From Sequoia sempervirens (taxonomy: Eukaryota; Streptophyta; Pinopsida; Cupressales; Cupressaceae), in assembly GCA_007258455.2 (NCBI GenBank), contig VDFB02000003.1, positions 46,379,889-46,443,888 of the forward strand: a stretch of 64,000 nucleotides of DNA, written 5' to 3'. Position 1 is the stretch's first letter; the number at the start of each line of letters is the position of its first letter. Of the stretch, positions 45,537-56,360 are shown in pieces. The position numbers and the translations under genes were made by a program. The notes below the pieces were generated by a model. It did no database searches and had not been told where the DNA came from. It saw only the letters and a program-made list of their open reading frames with translations.

Positions 45537-46698
45537 TCAAAGTTGATAGAGCTTCAGATCTTGCCCATTATAGGGAATAGGTAAGGGGGTCCCATCAGGA
45601 TATGTGAGTTGAAAAGTATTGGGCCCATACTCATGAGTGATTTTAAAATTACCAATCCAGAGTGAGTCAAACTTCTTATGGGCGCCTTTAGGCTCTTTGC
45701 ACTTATCCCATAGCAAAACTGAATCTCCAACCATAAAATTTCTCGGTCTGGCTTTCCTGTCAAAAATATTTTTGACCTTTTCTTGATGTATGGTTATCTT
45801 ATCAACCATCTCTTCCGTTGTTCTTGAATCTTAGTCAAATATAAAATCTTTCTCTCCAAGGCGTCACTGAATTCAACCTCCTCAATAGCAGTTTGTAGTT
45901 TGTGAACTAATAATTCCAGTGAAAGAGGGAGTGCACTTTCTACCCCGTATACTAGCTCGAAAGGGGTCATCCCAATATCCCTCTTAGGAGTCATTCGATC
46001 TACGCACAAAGCTTCATATAGTCTTTTATGCTAGTCTTTCTGGTTCTCATCCACTAATTTCTTGATAATACTTACCAAATTCTTGTTGCTGAACTCTGAT
46101 TGACCATTCCCTTGAGGATAATAGTCACTCGAATGAGATAGGGAAATTCTATAATCATAGCAGAAAAGTGAAATCTCACTAGAGGAAAAAATGGTCGCAT
46201 TGCCAGCAACTAGCTCATGTGGAACTCCATACCTGACTAGAATGTTTTCTTTAATAAAGTTGCAGACTACTTCAGAAGTGGTTCTCTTGACTAGAATTGC
46301 TTCCACCCATTTGGTGAAGTAATCAATGGTTGTGATGATGTGAGTATGACCTACACTTGACTGTAGGCTGATTGGGCCTATGAAATCAAGACCCCATTGC
46401 TGAAAGGGCCCATCAATAAATACATGCTTAAGTGGGAAGGCTACTAACTGAGGTACTTTTCCTACAAACAACTTGCACTTCTCACACTTGGCCACCCAAT
46501 GATAAGCATCTTTGAACATCCCAGCCTTATAATTTTGAAAGTAGTCATGGTGGAAGAGAAGTGATCTCCACAAGCGTCATTGTGGAAAATATTAAGCAAC
46601 CATTCTAGTTGAGCTTTATACACACACTTCAAGTAAGTTTCATCAATGCCGCATTTGTATAAGGTGTCACTCCAAATAACATACTTAGCTACTTTCAA
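45537..46698 (-). pseudogene. Gypsy-1 integrase
   Basis: From high to low coordinates: the zinc-binding region (YVIWSDTLYKCG...VAKCEKCKLFVG), the catalytic core (FQQWGLDFIGPIS with the first Asp; ELVAGNATIF where the second Asp is Gly; GNGQSEFSNKNL with the Glu), a C-terminal part (MTPFELVYGVESALPLS) and a tail with FMVGDSVLLWDKCK and SLWIGNFKITHEYGPNTFQL. Frames shift near 46,570, 46,015 and 45,800. The missing Asp and the frameshifts make it inactive. No chromodomain is present, as expected for non-chromoviral Tat-type elements. Confidence 0.88.
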
Positions 46699-46952
46699 TT
46701 TTAAATTCCTTTTCTATTTACTTGAGAGGTTCTTGGGGCATTGTCCATATGTGAGAAAGTAGGCTATATCAGAAAAAAAATCATCTTGTAGGCTGACGGT
46801 CAAAACCAATGGTAAATCCTCATCTTCTTCAAATTTTCCGCCATCAATTTACAAAGTCCCCTTCCTTTGACTAACTTTGTAGGCTTCAGGTCTAAGTTAT
46901 AATCCTGCACCTTTGCTATCCAACTACCTCTTATATTACAACCAATATCCTA

Positions 46953-48110
46953 TTAAGTCAATATACTCTTAACAGCGGGGTCTAGTACATATAACATCGA
47001 GTGTGAATGCAAGATATAGAAGCAGAATTGCTTAACTGCCTTGACTACTACAAACGCATGTTTCTTGATTGGAGAATAATTAAGCTCATGTTTCTTTAAT
47101 GGATTACTCATAAAGGCGATATGCACCTGAATTTTATCCTCATTTTCTTGTAGCAACATGGCGGATGTAGTATGTTTAGAAGCATAGCAATAAATAATGA
47201 AGTCTTTCTTGAAGTCTAGACTAACCAGAATAGGAGCTTAGGAAATTTCTTCCTTGATATTTTGAAGGCTTGTTTCCTAGCTTCATTCCATTTAAAACCT
47301 TGTTTTTCCTTCTTCATGTCCACAATGTGCTTAGTGACTTCAAAAAAATCTAGAACAAATTTCCTCAAGAAATTCACTTGGATGAAAAAGGACTTCACAC
47401 CAGTCCAGTTTGAAGGAAGGCCTAATTGTAATATAGCTTTGATTCTATCCGGATCTATTCTAATGCCTTCGTTAGACACAATGTGACCCAAAATTTTTCC
47501 CTCTGTAACAAAAAAAAAAGATTTTTTGGGGTTAAGAGAGATACCATGTTCTTTACATCTTTGCAAAACTCGTTCCATATCCTGCAAGTGATCTGCTCTT
47601 TTCTTAGAGAACACTGTTAAATCATCAAGATAAATGACTATAATCTTTTTTCGAAGATCACCAGAAGATAAGTCCATAGCTTGCTAAAAGGTTTCTCTCG
47701 CGTTAATGAGTCCAAATGGCATCTGATTATAGGCGAAAGTTCCCCAAGGCATACTGAATGTTGTTTTGTGCTAATCCTCTCCTGCCACACTGATTTGATT
47801 ATAACTAGAGAAGTTTTCTAACGTGGACATCATTTTTGAGCCAACAACTACTTGCAAGATATGGTCCATGTTAGGTAGGGGATAATTGTCTTTTAATGAT
47901 TCTTGATTAAGATTCCTAAAATCAATGCATATCCGAGTTTCCCCATTTTTCTTGCAAACTGGTACAATGTTCGCTACCCAATTAGAATGATGTATGGATA
48001 GATAATCCATGCTTTCAGTATTTTGTTAATCTCTCTAAAGATTGCATTAGTAACCTTGGGATTATAGTTCCTCTATTTCTGTCTAAAGGCAACCTTTCCT
48101 TATTTAAGTG
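46953..48110 (-). pseudogene. Gypsy-1 reverse transcriptase and its RNase H
   Basis: RT starts near 48,110 and reads WVANIVPVCKKNGETRICID, then FRNLNQESLKDNYPLPNMDH (48,010-47,771), and IIVIYLDDLTVFSKKRADHL with the YLDD active site (47,677-47,216). Then HGISLNPKKSFFFVTEGKIL and GHIVSNEGIRIDPDRIKAI follow. The connected gypsy RNase H continues from about 47,185 (SKHTTSAMLLQENEDKIQVH; HELNYSPIKKHAFVVVKAVK), worn and with no clear catalytic Asp at its start. A stop lies near 47,772 and a frameshift near 47,200. Confidence 0.9.
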
Positions 48111-48513
48111 GTATGTGATACTGGAACTTCCCATCCATGAAGTTTTTCAAGTCATCGTAGCACTAGGAAAAAACCTCTTTGTATCTAATCAGCAAGGCTA
48201 TCAATTTTTCCTTCTCCTTTGGAGAGTAGCATTTCCTGATGTAAACCATCTTAGGAGAATCAAGGTCCCCAATATTAACTGCTTCAAATTCATTAGAGTG
48301 CCCAACAAAATTGCTCATTTTTCATTTCACAAAACAATCATGGTGGTCAAAAAAGTCCTCAAGAGAAACCAACCCTTTAGGTATTTTATTCCCCTTTAGT
48401 TGAATAACTTTGTCTTGGAGTCCAACCATGCTATTAGGGCATAAATTTTTACATTGATTATCACTTCCTTCGAAAAAGACTTGGGAAAAACCCCCTGCAT
48501 TTTCTAGGAAAGC

Positions 48514-48999
48514 CTAATTTTTTTTGTCATCTTCAAAGACTTTCCAGTGATTGCCGTTGTCAGGAATGTTGGGCTGATAAATCAATTCAATCCTATAGAA
48601 TTTATCTTTAAATTCCAAATGTGGAAGGAGCAAAGAGGCTAAGACTGCTAGAGAGTTAGCCTTTGTGTTGAATTCCTTGAGAATGGTTTCTATTGAGAAG
48701 GCATCGAAGCTTTCAATGGCAGTCCAGAATCGATTTTGATAATGCTTCAACCTTTCATTTTTAATAGTGAAAGCATTATGCACCTGCTTAACAAATAGTT
48801 TAGCATCTCCCAAAACCTTAAGCATCTTTATTCCCATACCATTAGCTTCGATTAACCCTAATAAAAGAGCTTCATATTCAACAGTATTGTTTATATTCTC
48901 AAATTCAAGCTTATAGGAAAAAGGAAATTTCTCACTAGGAGAAATAAGAACAACCCCTGCTCCTGACCCAGCATGGGAGCAACTTCCATCAAATTCCAT
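48514..48999 (-). pseudogene. Gypsy-1 additional (archaeal-type) RNase H, upstream of RT
   Basis: This 161-codon open frame is an RNase H: EFDGSCSHAGSGAGVVLISP (first Asp), NNTVEYEALLLGLIEA (Glu), KVLGDAKLFVKQVHNAF (second Asp) and NTKANSLAVLASLL (usually ADxLAxLAS, here Asn for Asp). This type is known as the extra RNase H of plant Tat/Ogre gypsy elements. Here it lies between protease and RT, so before RT in the polyprotein, whereas the copy fused to RT is at about 47,185-46,953. It would degrade the RNA strand of RNA-DNA hybrids. Confidence 0.88.
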
Positions 49000-49247
49000 T
49001 TTCCAGAGCTTGGGTTCTAAATCTAGAATACATATATCATCTTCTTTTTATCCTCTTGAGAAGATCATATAGTTTCCAAATTCATTTTCTTCATACAAGA
49101 TTTGTGCTTTAGAGTCTTCAAAATTGAGCACAATTATCTTGGCTTTTGACTTAGGCTCAAGGTACACTTTCTCCTTACCAATAGGAATAGTGGCATATGA
49201 CCAATCCATCTATATATCTCCTCCCAAATCTTTGCAAAATCTCTTGC

Positions 49248-50972
49248 TCAGAAGCATACCATAACTAGCAGGTATATTTGCGACCAATATGGTGAGTTTG
49301 ATTTGCCTTTTTGGGTAAGCCGCAAGTGCAACTTGAGCATCTTTAATTTTTCCAAGGGAACTTGCTTGAAATCCATTGAATAACACTTTTTGAAGGTTTT
49401 AGTCTTGTCTATCCCTAAAGCTTTAGCAATTTGTGCAGGCATGACATTATTAGAAGCTCCTGAGTCAATGATGCAATTGTTAACTCTAAACCCATTTACA
49501 AATAATGATAAATAGAACAAGTAAGGTTTTTCATCAAAGGTTGATGGAGAGGGTGGCTTACTACAAGATGTAGCATTAGCGGCTAAGTCTTGGGATTTAA
49601 TCATTGCTTCATCTAGGCTTACATGTGATTCAAAATGTCCTGGCCTAACATATTCAATCAACCTATCAAATTCCTTAGGGTTCATCTTTAGATAATCGAC
49701 CTGGAAAATCTAGATTATAGTAGTCTTACAAAATTCCACAATATCAAAAGCCCCAGCTTGACCTTCCAGGGGTGATATAGTAGGATTTTTAGGGGAGTTA
49801 TTAACTAAAATTTGTGAAACATTTTCACCCTTAGAGGTTGCACTAGCTTTTGTAAGTAGAACTTTATGAGAATTAGGAGTACCTTTTTGATTGTAATGTT
49901 GTTGGCTTCGGGTAATAACAACATAGGTAGCATCATCCAAAGTGATGTAAACATCTCCTCCTCTATCATCATTAGGTTTGAATTCTAAGTATCCATTTGT
50001 AGAGTCGCCATATTGATTAGATGAAGTGCCTTCGTCTGTGAATTCTTCAATAAATTCCTTGGTAGTAGTCAATTGCATAAACCTGTTCATTTCAGGGCAG
50101 TCAACACCATCGTGATCAGATGTGAGGTGTAAGACACAAATTTTCTTTTAATTGTCTAGAGGAGGAGCTTCAATTTCCAACCTCTGTTGAGTTGGAGGCA
50201 AAGGTAGTGTCTTATTCCCCGACTGGAAATTTGTCTTTCTAGGGATATCTCGATAGAGCTGGTTACCTTTTGGCATCTACCTTTTGAGAGTAATTATGTC
50301 ATTAGCCAATCTTTGGATCATAGGATCATATGGAGTAGTAGGAAGTTCTTTGTTCATATGAAATTATTTTTTCCATTAAACAATTGAAATAAAATCGTGC
50401 TCTAATTCAACAGCCAATGCATGTGTAACTTCTAGAGTGTTCAATGGTTTCCTCTTTAAGAGAAGACCAATATTAGGGTGTTGCACGTTGATGAAGAAAC
50501 ATTTTTGCATTTTTGCAGAGGGTATTTTAGCCACTGTAATTTGGTTTACTATCCTATTAAATTTAGCCACAAAGTCTCTCATAGATTCATTTGCTTCCTT
50601 CTTCATCTGAGTAACTTGTGCTATCAGTGTTAGGTCGTCATCTACACTTTTGAACCTAGCTTCAAATTTACTACGCATAGTGGCCCAATCAGTAATACAT
50701 CCATGAGGTAATTGATAAAACCATTGTGTCACTGCATCAACTAAAGGCTCTATGAAAAATCTAACTGCTGCATCTTCTTCTTGTACTGCAAGCACACCAC
50801 ATGCAGAAAAAAAGGCATCAATGTATTTCTCTGGTGATATTTTTCCATCTCCCCAAAATTTAGGCAAATTCTGACGAGAACCCTTGGGTAAATCATGCAA
50901 ATTATTTCCTAGCTGCAAAGGACCAATAGCAACACTCCAAGGGATGGGCTATTGGGGTTGTTGATTAGCCAT
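49248..50972 (-). pseudogene. Gypsy-1 gag and protease
   Basis: The ATG at 50,972 (MANQQPQ then TAG) opens one frame to 49,248, broken only by stops. The gag core is LPKFWGDGKISPEKYIDAFF, then AVRFFIEPLVDAVTQWFYQL and SMRDFVAKFNRIVNQI. A worn zinc knuckle (KICVLHLTSDHDGVDCPEM) lies near 50,120. Retropepsin follows at about 49,530-49,290 (FVNGFRVNNCIIDSGASNNV; MPAQIAKALGIDKTKTFKKC) with DSG intact. Gag makes the particle and the protease processes the polyprotein. RNase H and RT follow downstream in the same orientation but in other frames. Confidence 0.88.
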
Positions 50973-51262
50973 ATTAAGGGGAAAATTAATTACAACTGGT
51001 AAAAAAATCCCGTGTAAAACAAGTGCTTGGGAGATAGAGTGATTGGAAGGTGTCCTAGTAGGTGAGGTAGGTCTGCTTCTAGTTCCAACCCTTTTCCTAG
51101 AGGGAATGATATAGGAAAAAATATTTCTTTCCAGGGTTTCAAAAATAGGATAAGAAACTCCCCTAGTTCTTTCCCCTCTAGTAAATCTATGAGAATCTAG
51201 GGTTAACTAAATTACCTATGAAGTATGCCCACACAAGACAACCAAAACTTAAAAATTTGATT

Positions 51263-51281
51263 TCCCCAGTGGAGTCACCAA
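51263..51281 (-). promoter_or_regulatory. Gypsy-1 primer binding site (tRNA-Arg type)
   Basis: On the minus strand, five bases after the 5' LTR end, it reads TGGTGACTCCACTGGGGA. This is close to TGGCGACTCCGCTGGGGA, the complement of the 3' end of a plant tRNA-Arg as I recall it. Ogre/Tat elements are known to use tRNA-Arg. Confidence 0.75.
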
Positions 51282-51286
51282 AAATA

Positions 51287-54200
51287 TGTTGGATAACAAA
51301 TTGGGCACCTTGAGATATCACAATTCCATGCCTAAAAGGTGCCAGAGTTAACTTAGCAGCTTTGAATATCAACCTTTAAACAAAGGTAAATATCCTCTGA
51401 ATTTTGTCGAGGTATAGCTCCCTCACAAGATTTTCAATGAATGAAAATGCTTAAAATTAAATACCATGTATGCTTTTAACTAGAAAGCAGGAAAGGTGAA
51501 CCTAATATCAGGAAAATTCCCAGATATCAGATGCAAGATCCAACAAGTAAGAAGTATCAACACAAAGGCCAATTTTAGTTTAAACTATTCAAGAATAAAG
51601 TATACACCCAATACCATTTGAGAAATGAAATCAACATGAATATAGCTGCATTACTCACACAAAGATAAGATATGCATTAAGATGTTCTCTAATGCAAAGA
51701 TTCAAGAACTCAGATTAACTTCACAACTGAATGCACATAGACAAAGCGGTAATTTCATTCCAAGAAAATCTGTATTGAGCAATTTTTCAAAGTGTCTAGA
51801 GAGAGAGCATATGAAAATAGATACAATTAAATAGGCAGATGAGTAACCACCTCTTTTTCATGTCCATATCTGATCAAAATGAAAAGAAACATAAAAGAAA
51901 GAAAGGAAAGCTAAGCCATCACAATGGCATCACTTTGTTTCCAGCTTCTGGGGTCACTAAGGGTTTCTTTTGCTAGACTTGGAAATCTTTAAGGATGTGC
52001 ATCAACTCCTTATGTTGGGGAATATCCACATTTTTCATCCTCACCTTCCACATCATATGATTATTGTTATCTGTCTCCAAAAGATGCTCACAAACTTGCA
52101 TGAGATCAATTGCTTGGGATGTGACCAAATGTAATTCACTAAGCTTCTGTAGGTGCTCAACATCAAGTGAAGGCGAATCAAGCGTTTCATTAACCACCTT
52201 CTGGAAATCATCCATCAGACTCTTGGTTTCCATGTTATTCCTAATCTCACCTTTATCTTGGAGTAACCCAAGAGCCACCAAGGTGCCCAGTGGTTCTTCT
52301 AAAATAGCAGTACACCTATCAATGATTTCCTTAAGTTTCTGTATAATCTTCTTAGCAATCTGCAACTTCCACTCCACCCCTTTGTTCCACGTTAAGTAAC
52401 AGGTGTTTGAAGCATTGGGTATAACCTATTTTGTAGTCATCTTCTCCATGTCCCAGCTTAACAACAACTTTAGTTTAGTCTGATTGTTGTTCCATAGCTT
52501 CTCCTCCTTTTCAATCATAGTGATTTCATCCCCTAAAGTGCTCTTCAAAGTGTTTATTTCTAGGAATCATTTTATGGATTCAGAAATGACCAAGCTCCCT
52601 TTTTAAATTAGAGACCCACTCCAATCATTTGTAGCCTTACTCAAGGTTTGGAAACTTTTAATTTTGGTCATGGCCTCCTTTCCAACCATAGTTAGAGATT
52701 CTACAAAGGAATCAACTTGAGAAAGGGGTTGAGGAACAAGCTCGAAAATAGACCTCTGAAATTCAGTCAAGTTACGAACTTGGGACTTTAATAGATTCTT
52801 ACTTTCTTTATCCTTTTTTGATCTTTCAACCATTCTAGCCGTGGACACCTAAAAAATCTGAACATCTCCATCTCTGGTAGGAGGGCCAAGATCTATTCTA
52901 TTCAATTCAAAATCACTTGCCACTACCTGAGTAACATCATTTTGCACTGAAGGGTGCACAATATCTATTTGGAGGCTTCCTAATTTAGTATCATCTATCA
53001 ACCTAGCATTAGTCTTCAACTTCTTTGATTTCGAAGCTAAAGTCCTCTGTAACAATTGGCCCACCATATCCTGCTTAGGTAAACTAGGCTGTATATATTT
53101 CCTTTTCCTTGACAAAGAGTCCTCTAGCTAGGTTGGAGTCACCGAGACCTTGGTTTTCTTAAAACCCAGAGATTCAAATGAGGTCCTAATAAAAGGAGGA
53201 GTGTTCTCTACAGATGCAATTTCTTGTAGCTTTTGAGATGTACCTACTTCTCTGATTGGTGATTCATCCTGAGAGGGAGACAAATTAATATTTAGGGTTC
53301 CAAACCCTCCTCTTCCTCATCTCCTTCATTAATTTTTTCTAGAACAGGTAGGTTAAAGATATCTTCCCCACAGGTTTGTGAAAACACATTCATATCAGGT
53401 GGATCTTCGCCACCATCTCCTTGTGTCCCTGATGGTAATGACTGGGAAGTGCCACTAGTTGATTGCCCGCTTGTAGAAGCCTGAGAAGTACCTTTAGTAG
53501 GATGTGAATCTTTAGACCTGGTGTGAGGATGAAACTATTTAGTTCTTTTCCTGGTCACCCACTCTTGTGTTCTGGTCAAAACATCGACAATCCTTACTTC
53601 AATAGTCTCTCTCTCTAAAGTTCCATACTATGGTAGGGCTAGGTTGGTTTTCTATCAATTCAATATACACTGGGTCTACCATGTTAGACCCATCTTCTAC
53701 ACTGCCATGTAGATCCCATTTCAAATCATAAATAATTATCTGTTCCACTGTCAGTCTCATCCATCTCCTCTTGACTTCATATTCATCAAAACAGTCAGCC
53801 CAATAATCTTCAAGATTGGGCTAGTGATAAAAATTAGGGCTTAATTTTAGATAATTTCTAATATAATCTTTTAGATAAAAAGGAGTCCGCTCCTCATATG
53901 AAAACATATTATACTTGGATAATTCTCTTTCATAGGGCATCAGACATAGATTGAAAACTATAAGCACCAAAACCAAATGGAAAGTGAACTATCAACCTTT
54001 TCCTACCTTGGCACAATCTATTTACATCAGCTAATGACCTGCTTACTTCAATGAGAACCCATTTATCTTTAGGGTATTTAGGAAATTTGATTGGGAATCT
54101 TGCATATCCCCCAACCCTCATGTAGGAGAATCTTTGAAACTAAATAAAATAGCTACCATAGAAGTTTACAAATTGTATTGCTTTAGACAATAACCTCATT

Positions 54201-55717
54201 GTAGGATGTCCTTGTAACTCACTGACCATTTTCATGGTGAAAGTGTCAGTCACTCTCCTAAAAGTCTAAAAGCTCTTTTGAAGCTGAATTTTATCAAAAT
54301 AATCATAAATAGGCACTTTTCCTAGAGGTAAATCACTTGGTCTTAACCCAAACCAAGGTCTAGTGCTAGCGATGGCATATATCAAGTATGAGGACATATA
54401 GAAAAACCTATTGAGGGTAAAGAATGTGATCAACTCGTGCAGGTGGTCACTGATAATTTTTTCCCAATCCAAGAATTATTCTCCACTTAACATAATCTGG
54501 ATAAAGAAATACATCCATTCCTCAAATCCATGAACATCTTCGTTTCCCCTTACCGTGTGTAGTAATACCATAATGTTGACTAGTTCTTCCACAAAATGGG
54601 TTCTATGCAGTTTACGGGGAAATTGGGACTTACCACTCTTAGGCTTGGCTAACCAATTCTTTGCTATTTCATTTATGTAAACCCCCTTCTTTGCAAAAAT
54701 TTCAATTTGAGAATTTTTCATGTTCATTGGTGAATACTCATCTTTTTCTAGGATCCTCAGGCAAGACACGAAGGTGAACCTCTGGACTTTCAAAACTAGT
54801 CGATTGTCTTCTATCCTAACCTCCCATGTTTGCGAATTATAATTCCTAATGCACTCTAAAATGAGTTTGGGGCATTGCACAACTAGAGGGAATGCGAAAG
54901 CTTCAACTAACCCATTGTCTATCACTCGTTCAATGATGTGTGGTGGATTGGGTTTATTGAATTTGCTTCATAATGAATCAAAACTCATAGGCCCTAGATA
55001 GGTATCACCAATTTCTGGCCCCTCATAGGTTAGCCCAAACACATTCCTAACCTGCATATTTAACCCTTGCCATGGATGAGTGTTTATAGCTCTAACAATA
55101 GATATCCTTCTAAAATGAAGGCATAAATAATCTAGGAAAGCAAACTGAAATAGTAAAATATTGTAAATACCTTAATGGAGAATCATGCAGCTTTAAATTT
55201 CGTGTCTTGTTTAACTCATCCTTGAAGAATTTAATCACAATGAGAATGTTTGTCTGACCCTTTAAAATTTATTAAAACTTCATAGAAAAAAATGGGAGTA
55301 GATGGTCATTCAATGTCTTAACTTTCTCCATGAAACGTGGTAGTTTTCGCTTCACTATTTTCAATATAACTGTCTTTCAAAATTTTTAAAGCAAACATCT
55401 ATAAGTGGTGAAGTGGTGAGTTCAACGAAATTCACAAAAATGCACCCGAGTTCGAACATGTCAAAATGCCGCCTAAACAATAATCATCACATAGGTAGTT
55501 AAAGAAGGTTCAGAAAACTACACAAAACACCACTCGGGTTGGGAACACATAAAAGTGTTATAAAACAAGCATAAGCAGCAAGGCAGGTGGTTCAACAAAC
55601 TATACAAAACACCGCCTGGGTTTGAATGACTACATAAAATACTGTCTACGTAGGACTAAGCCACTTATAAGTTGGTGGATGAGTTTTCATGAAGCAAGGA
55701 AAAAATATAGGGTAACA
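51287..55717 (-). repeat. Gypsy-1 5' LTR, 4.4 kb
   Basis: Plus-strand ends TGTTGGATAAC (51,287) and GGGTAACA (55,717) match both ends of the 3' LTR. It is the longer, more complete copy, uninterrupted by other elements, and contains copy 3 of the LTR-borne ORF. Confidence 0.92.
51973..55130 (-). pseudogene. LTR-borne ORF, copy 3 (Gypsy-1 5' LTR)
   Basis: From about 55,130 down to 53,930 one frame holds with stops only. It includes FRRISIVRAINTHPWQGLN, AFAFPLVVQCPKLILEC, NWLAKPKSGKSQFPRKLHRT, GFEEWMYFFIQIM, DWEKIISDHLHELI, RFFYMSSYLIYAIA and FPIKFPKYPKDKWVLIEVSR. A small deletion near 53,935 shifts the frame. The C-terminal half (53,115-51,973) is again one frame: MSRKRKYIQPSLPKQDM, DFELNRIDLGPPTRDGD, then helical KIIQKLKEIIDRCTAILEE and SLMDDFQKVVNETLDS. 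Its upstream start equals the ATG at 44,980 but has become ATA (55,358). Homologous to copy 1. No known catalytic motif is visible. Confidence 0.78.
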
Positions 55718-56127
55718 TCAACAACAAAAGAAAAGTATATTTCTGCAACATCTTGATGTACTCAAGTATTGTGGATGAAGAAAACATTGAAGGATATCAA
55801 GATAAATTATGATGGGCCCATTTGTATTTTATTAGATAACACAAATGCTATCAATATTTCCAAGAATCTAGTGATGCATTCTACAACCAAGCACATATTT
55901 AAATCATGTATCACTTTTTGAGAGAGAAGGTTGCAGATAAAGAAGTAAAGCTGGAGTATGTATCTACAAAGGATCAAGTTGCAGACATCTTCACAAAGGA
56001 ACTTACAAAGGATACATTTGAATGTATGAGGAAGAAGTTAGGGGTAATTTCCCCTCCTTCCTATATGCATAGTTGGTGCATCTGTCTAGGGGGAGCAATT
56101 CAAGTCATACCTTTAATCTTGGACTGA
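55718..56127 (+). pseudogene. Copia-3 RNase H, right part
   Basis: After Gypsy-1 the copia frame resumes (TTKEKYISATS, then TQVLWMKKTLKDI, DNTNAINISKNLVMHSTTKH). After one frameshift near 55,905 it ends FLREKVADKEVKLEYVSTK and QVADIFTKELTKDTFE. Joined with 28,724-28,832 it gives the normal KQDSISxSTTxxxY order, which proves the insertion point of Gypsy-1. Confidence 0.92.
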
Positions 56128-56358
56128 TGGGAGCTACCTCTCATGGGGAGAAGGTAGTGGTTTTTGTTGACAGAGGGAGCCTATAAGTTGTTTCAAGGAG
56201 GAAATGTACATCAAAGGTGGAGACTTTGAAGAGGAGAAATTGTGTTTGAAATTGGGAGAGAAATTCCATTTTACCTTTGTCTTTGATGTCAAAGGGGGAG
56301 AGAGTTTGTGCATAAAAGTGGTGTGAGGATGGTTTTTCCATCAATGAAAAAGGGGGAG
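56089..56358 (+). promoter_or_regulatory. Copia-3 multiple polypurine tracts
   Basis: GGGGGAG at 56,089, 56,294 and 56,352; the last one lies two bases before the 3' LTR (TGTTGTAG at 56,361). Confidence 0.7.
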
Positions 56359-56360
56359 AT

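Larger units (their letters stand above)
28833..55717 (-). mobile_element. Gypsy-1, Ty3/gypsy (Tat/Ogre-like) element with very long LTRs, nested
   Basis: On the minus strand the element runs from TGTTACCC (55,717) to CCAACA (28,833). It is flanked by TCAAA (28,828-28,832) and TCAAC (55,718-55,722), a 5-bp duplication with one change, inside the Copia-3 RNase H gene. The 5' LTR is 51,287-55,717 (4,431 bp). The 3' LTR is 28,833-45,333, split by gagGypsy, leaving 4,218 bp. The internal region (45,334-51,286) has gag, protease, an archaeal-type RNase H, RT-RNase H and integrase. Primer site and extra RNase H place it near the Tat/Ogre group. Each LTR holds a long reading frame of unknown family. 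All coding parts are broken. Confidence 0.92.
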
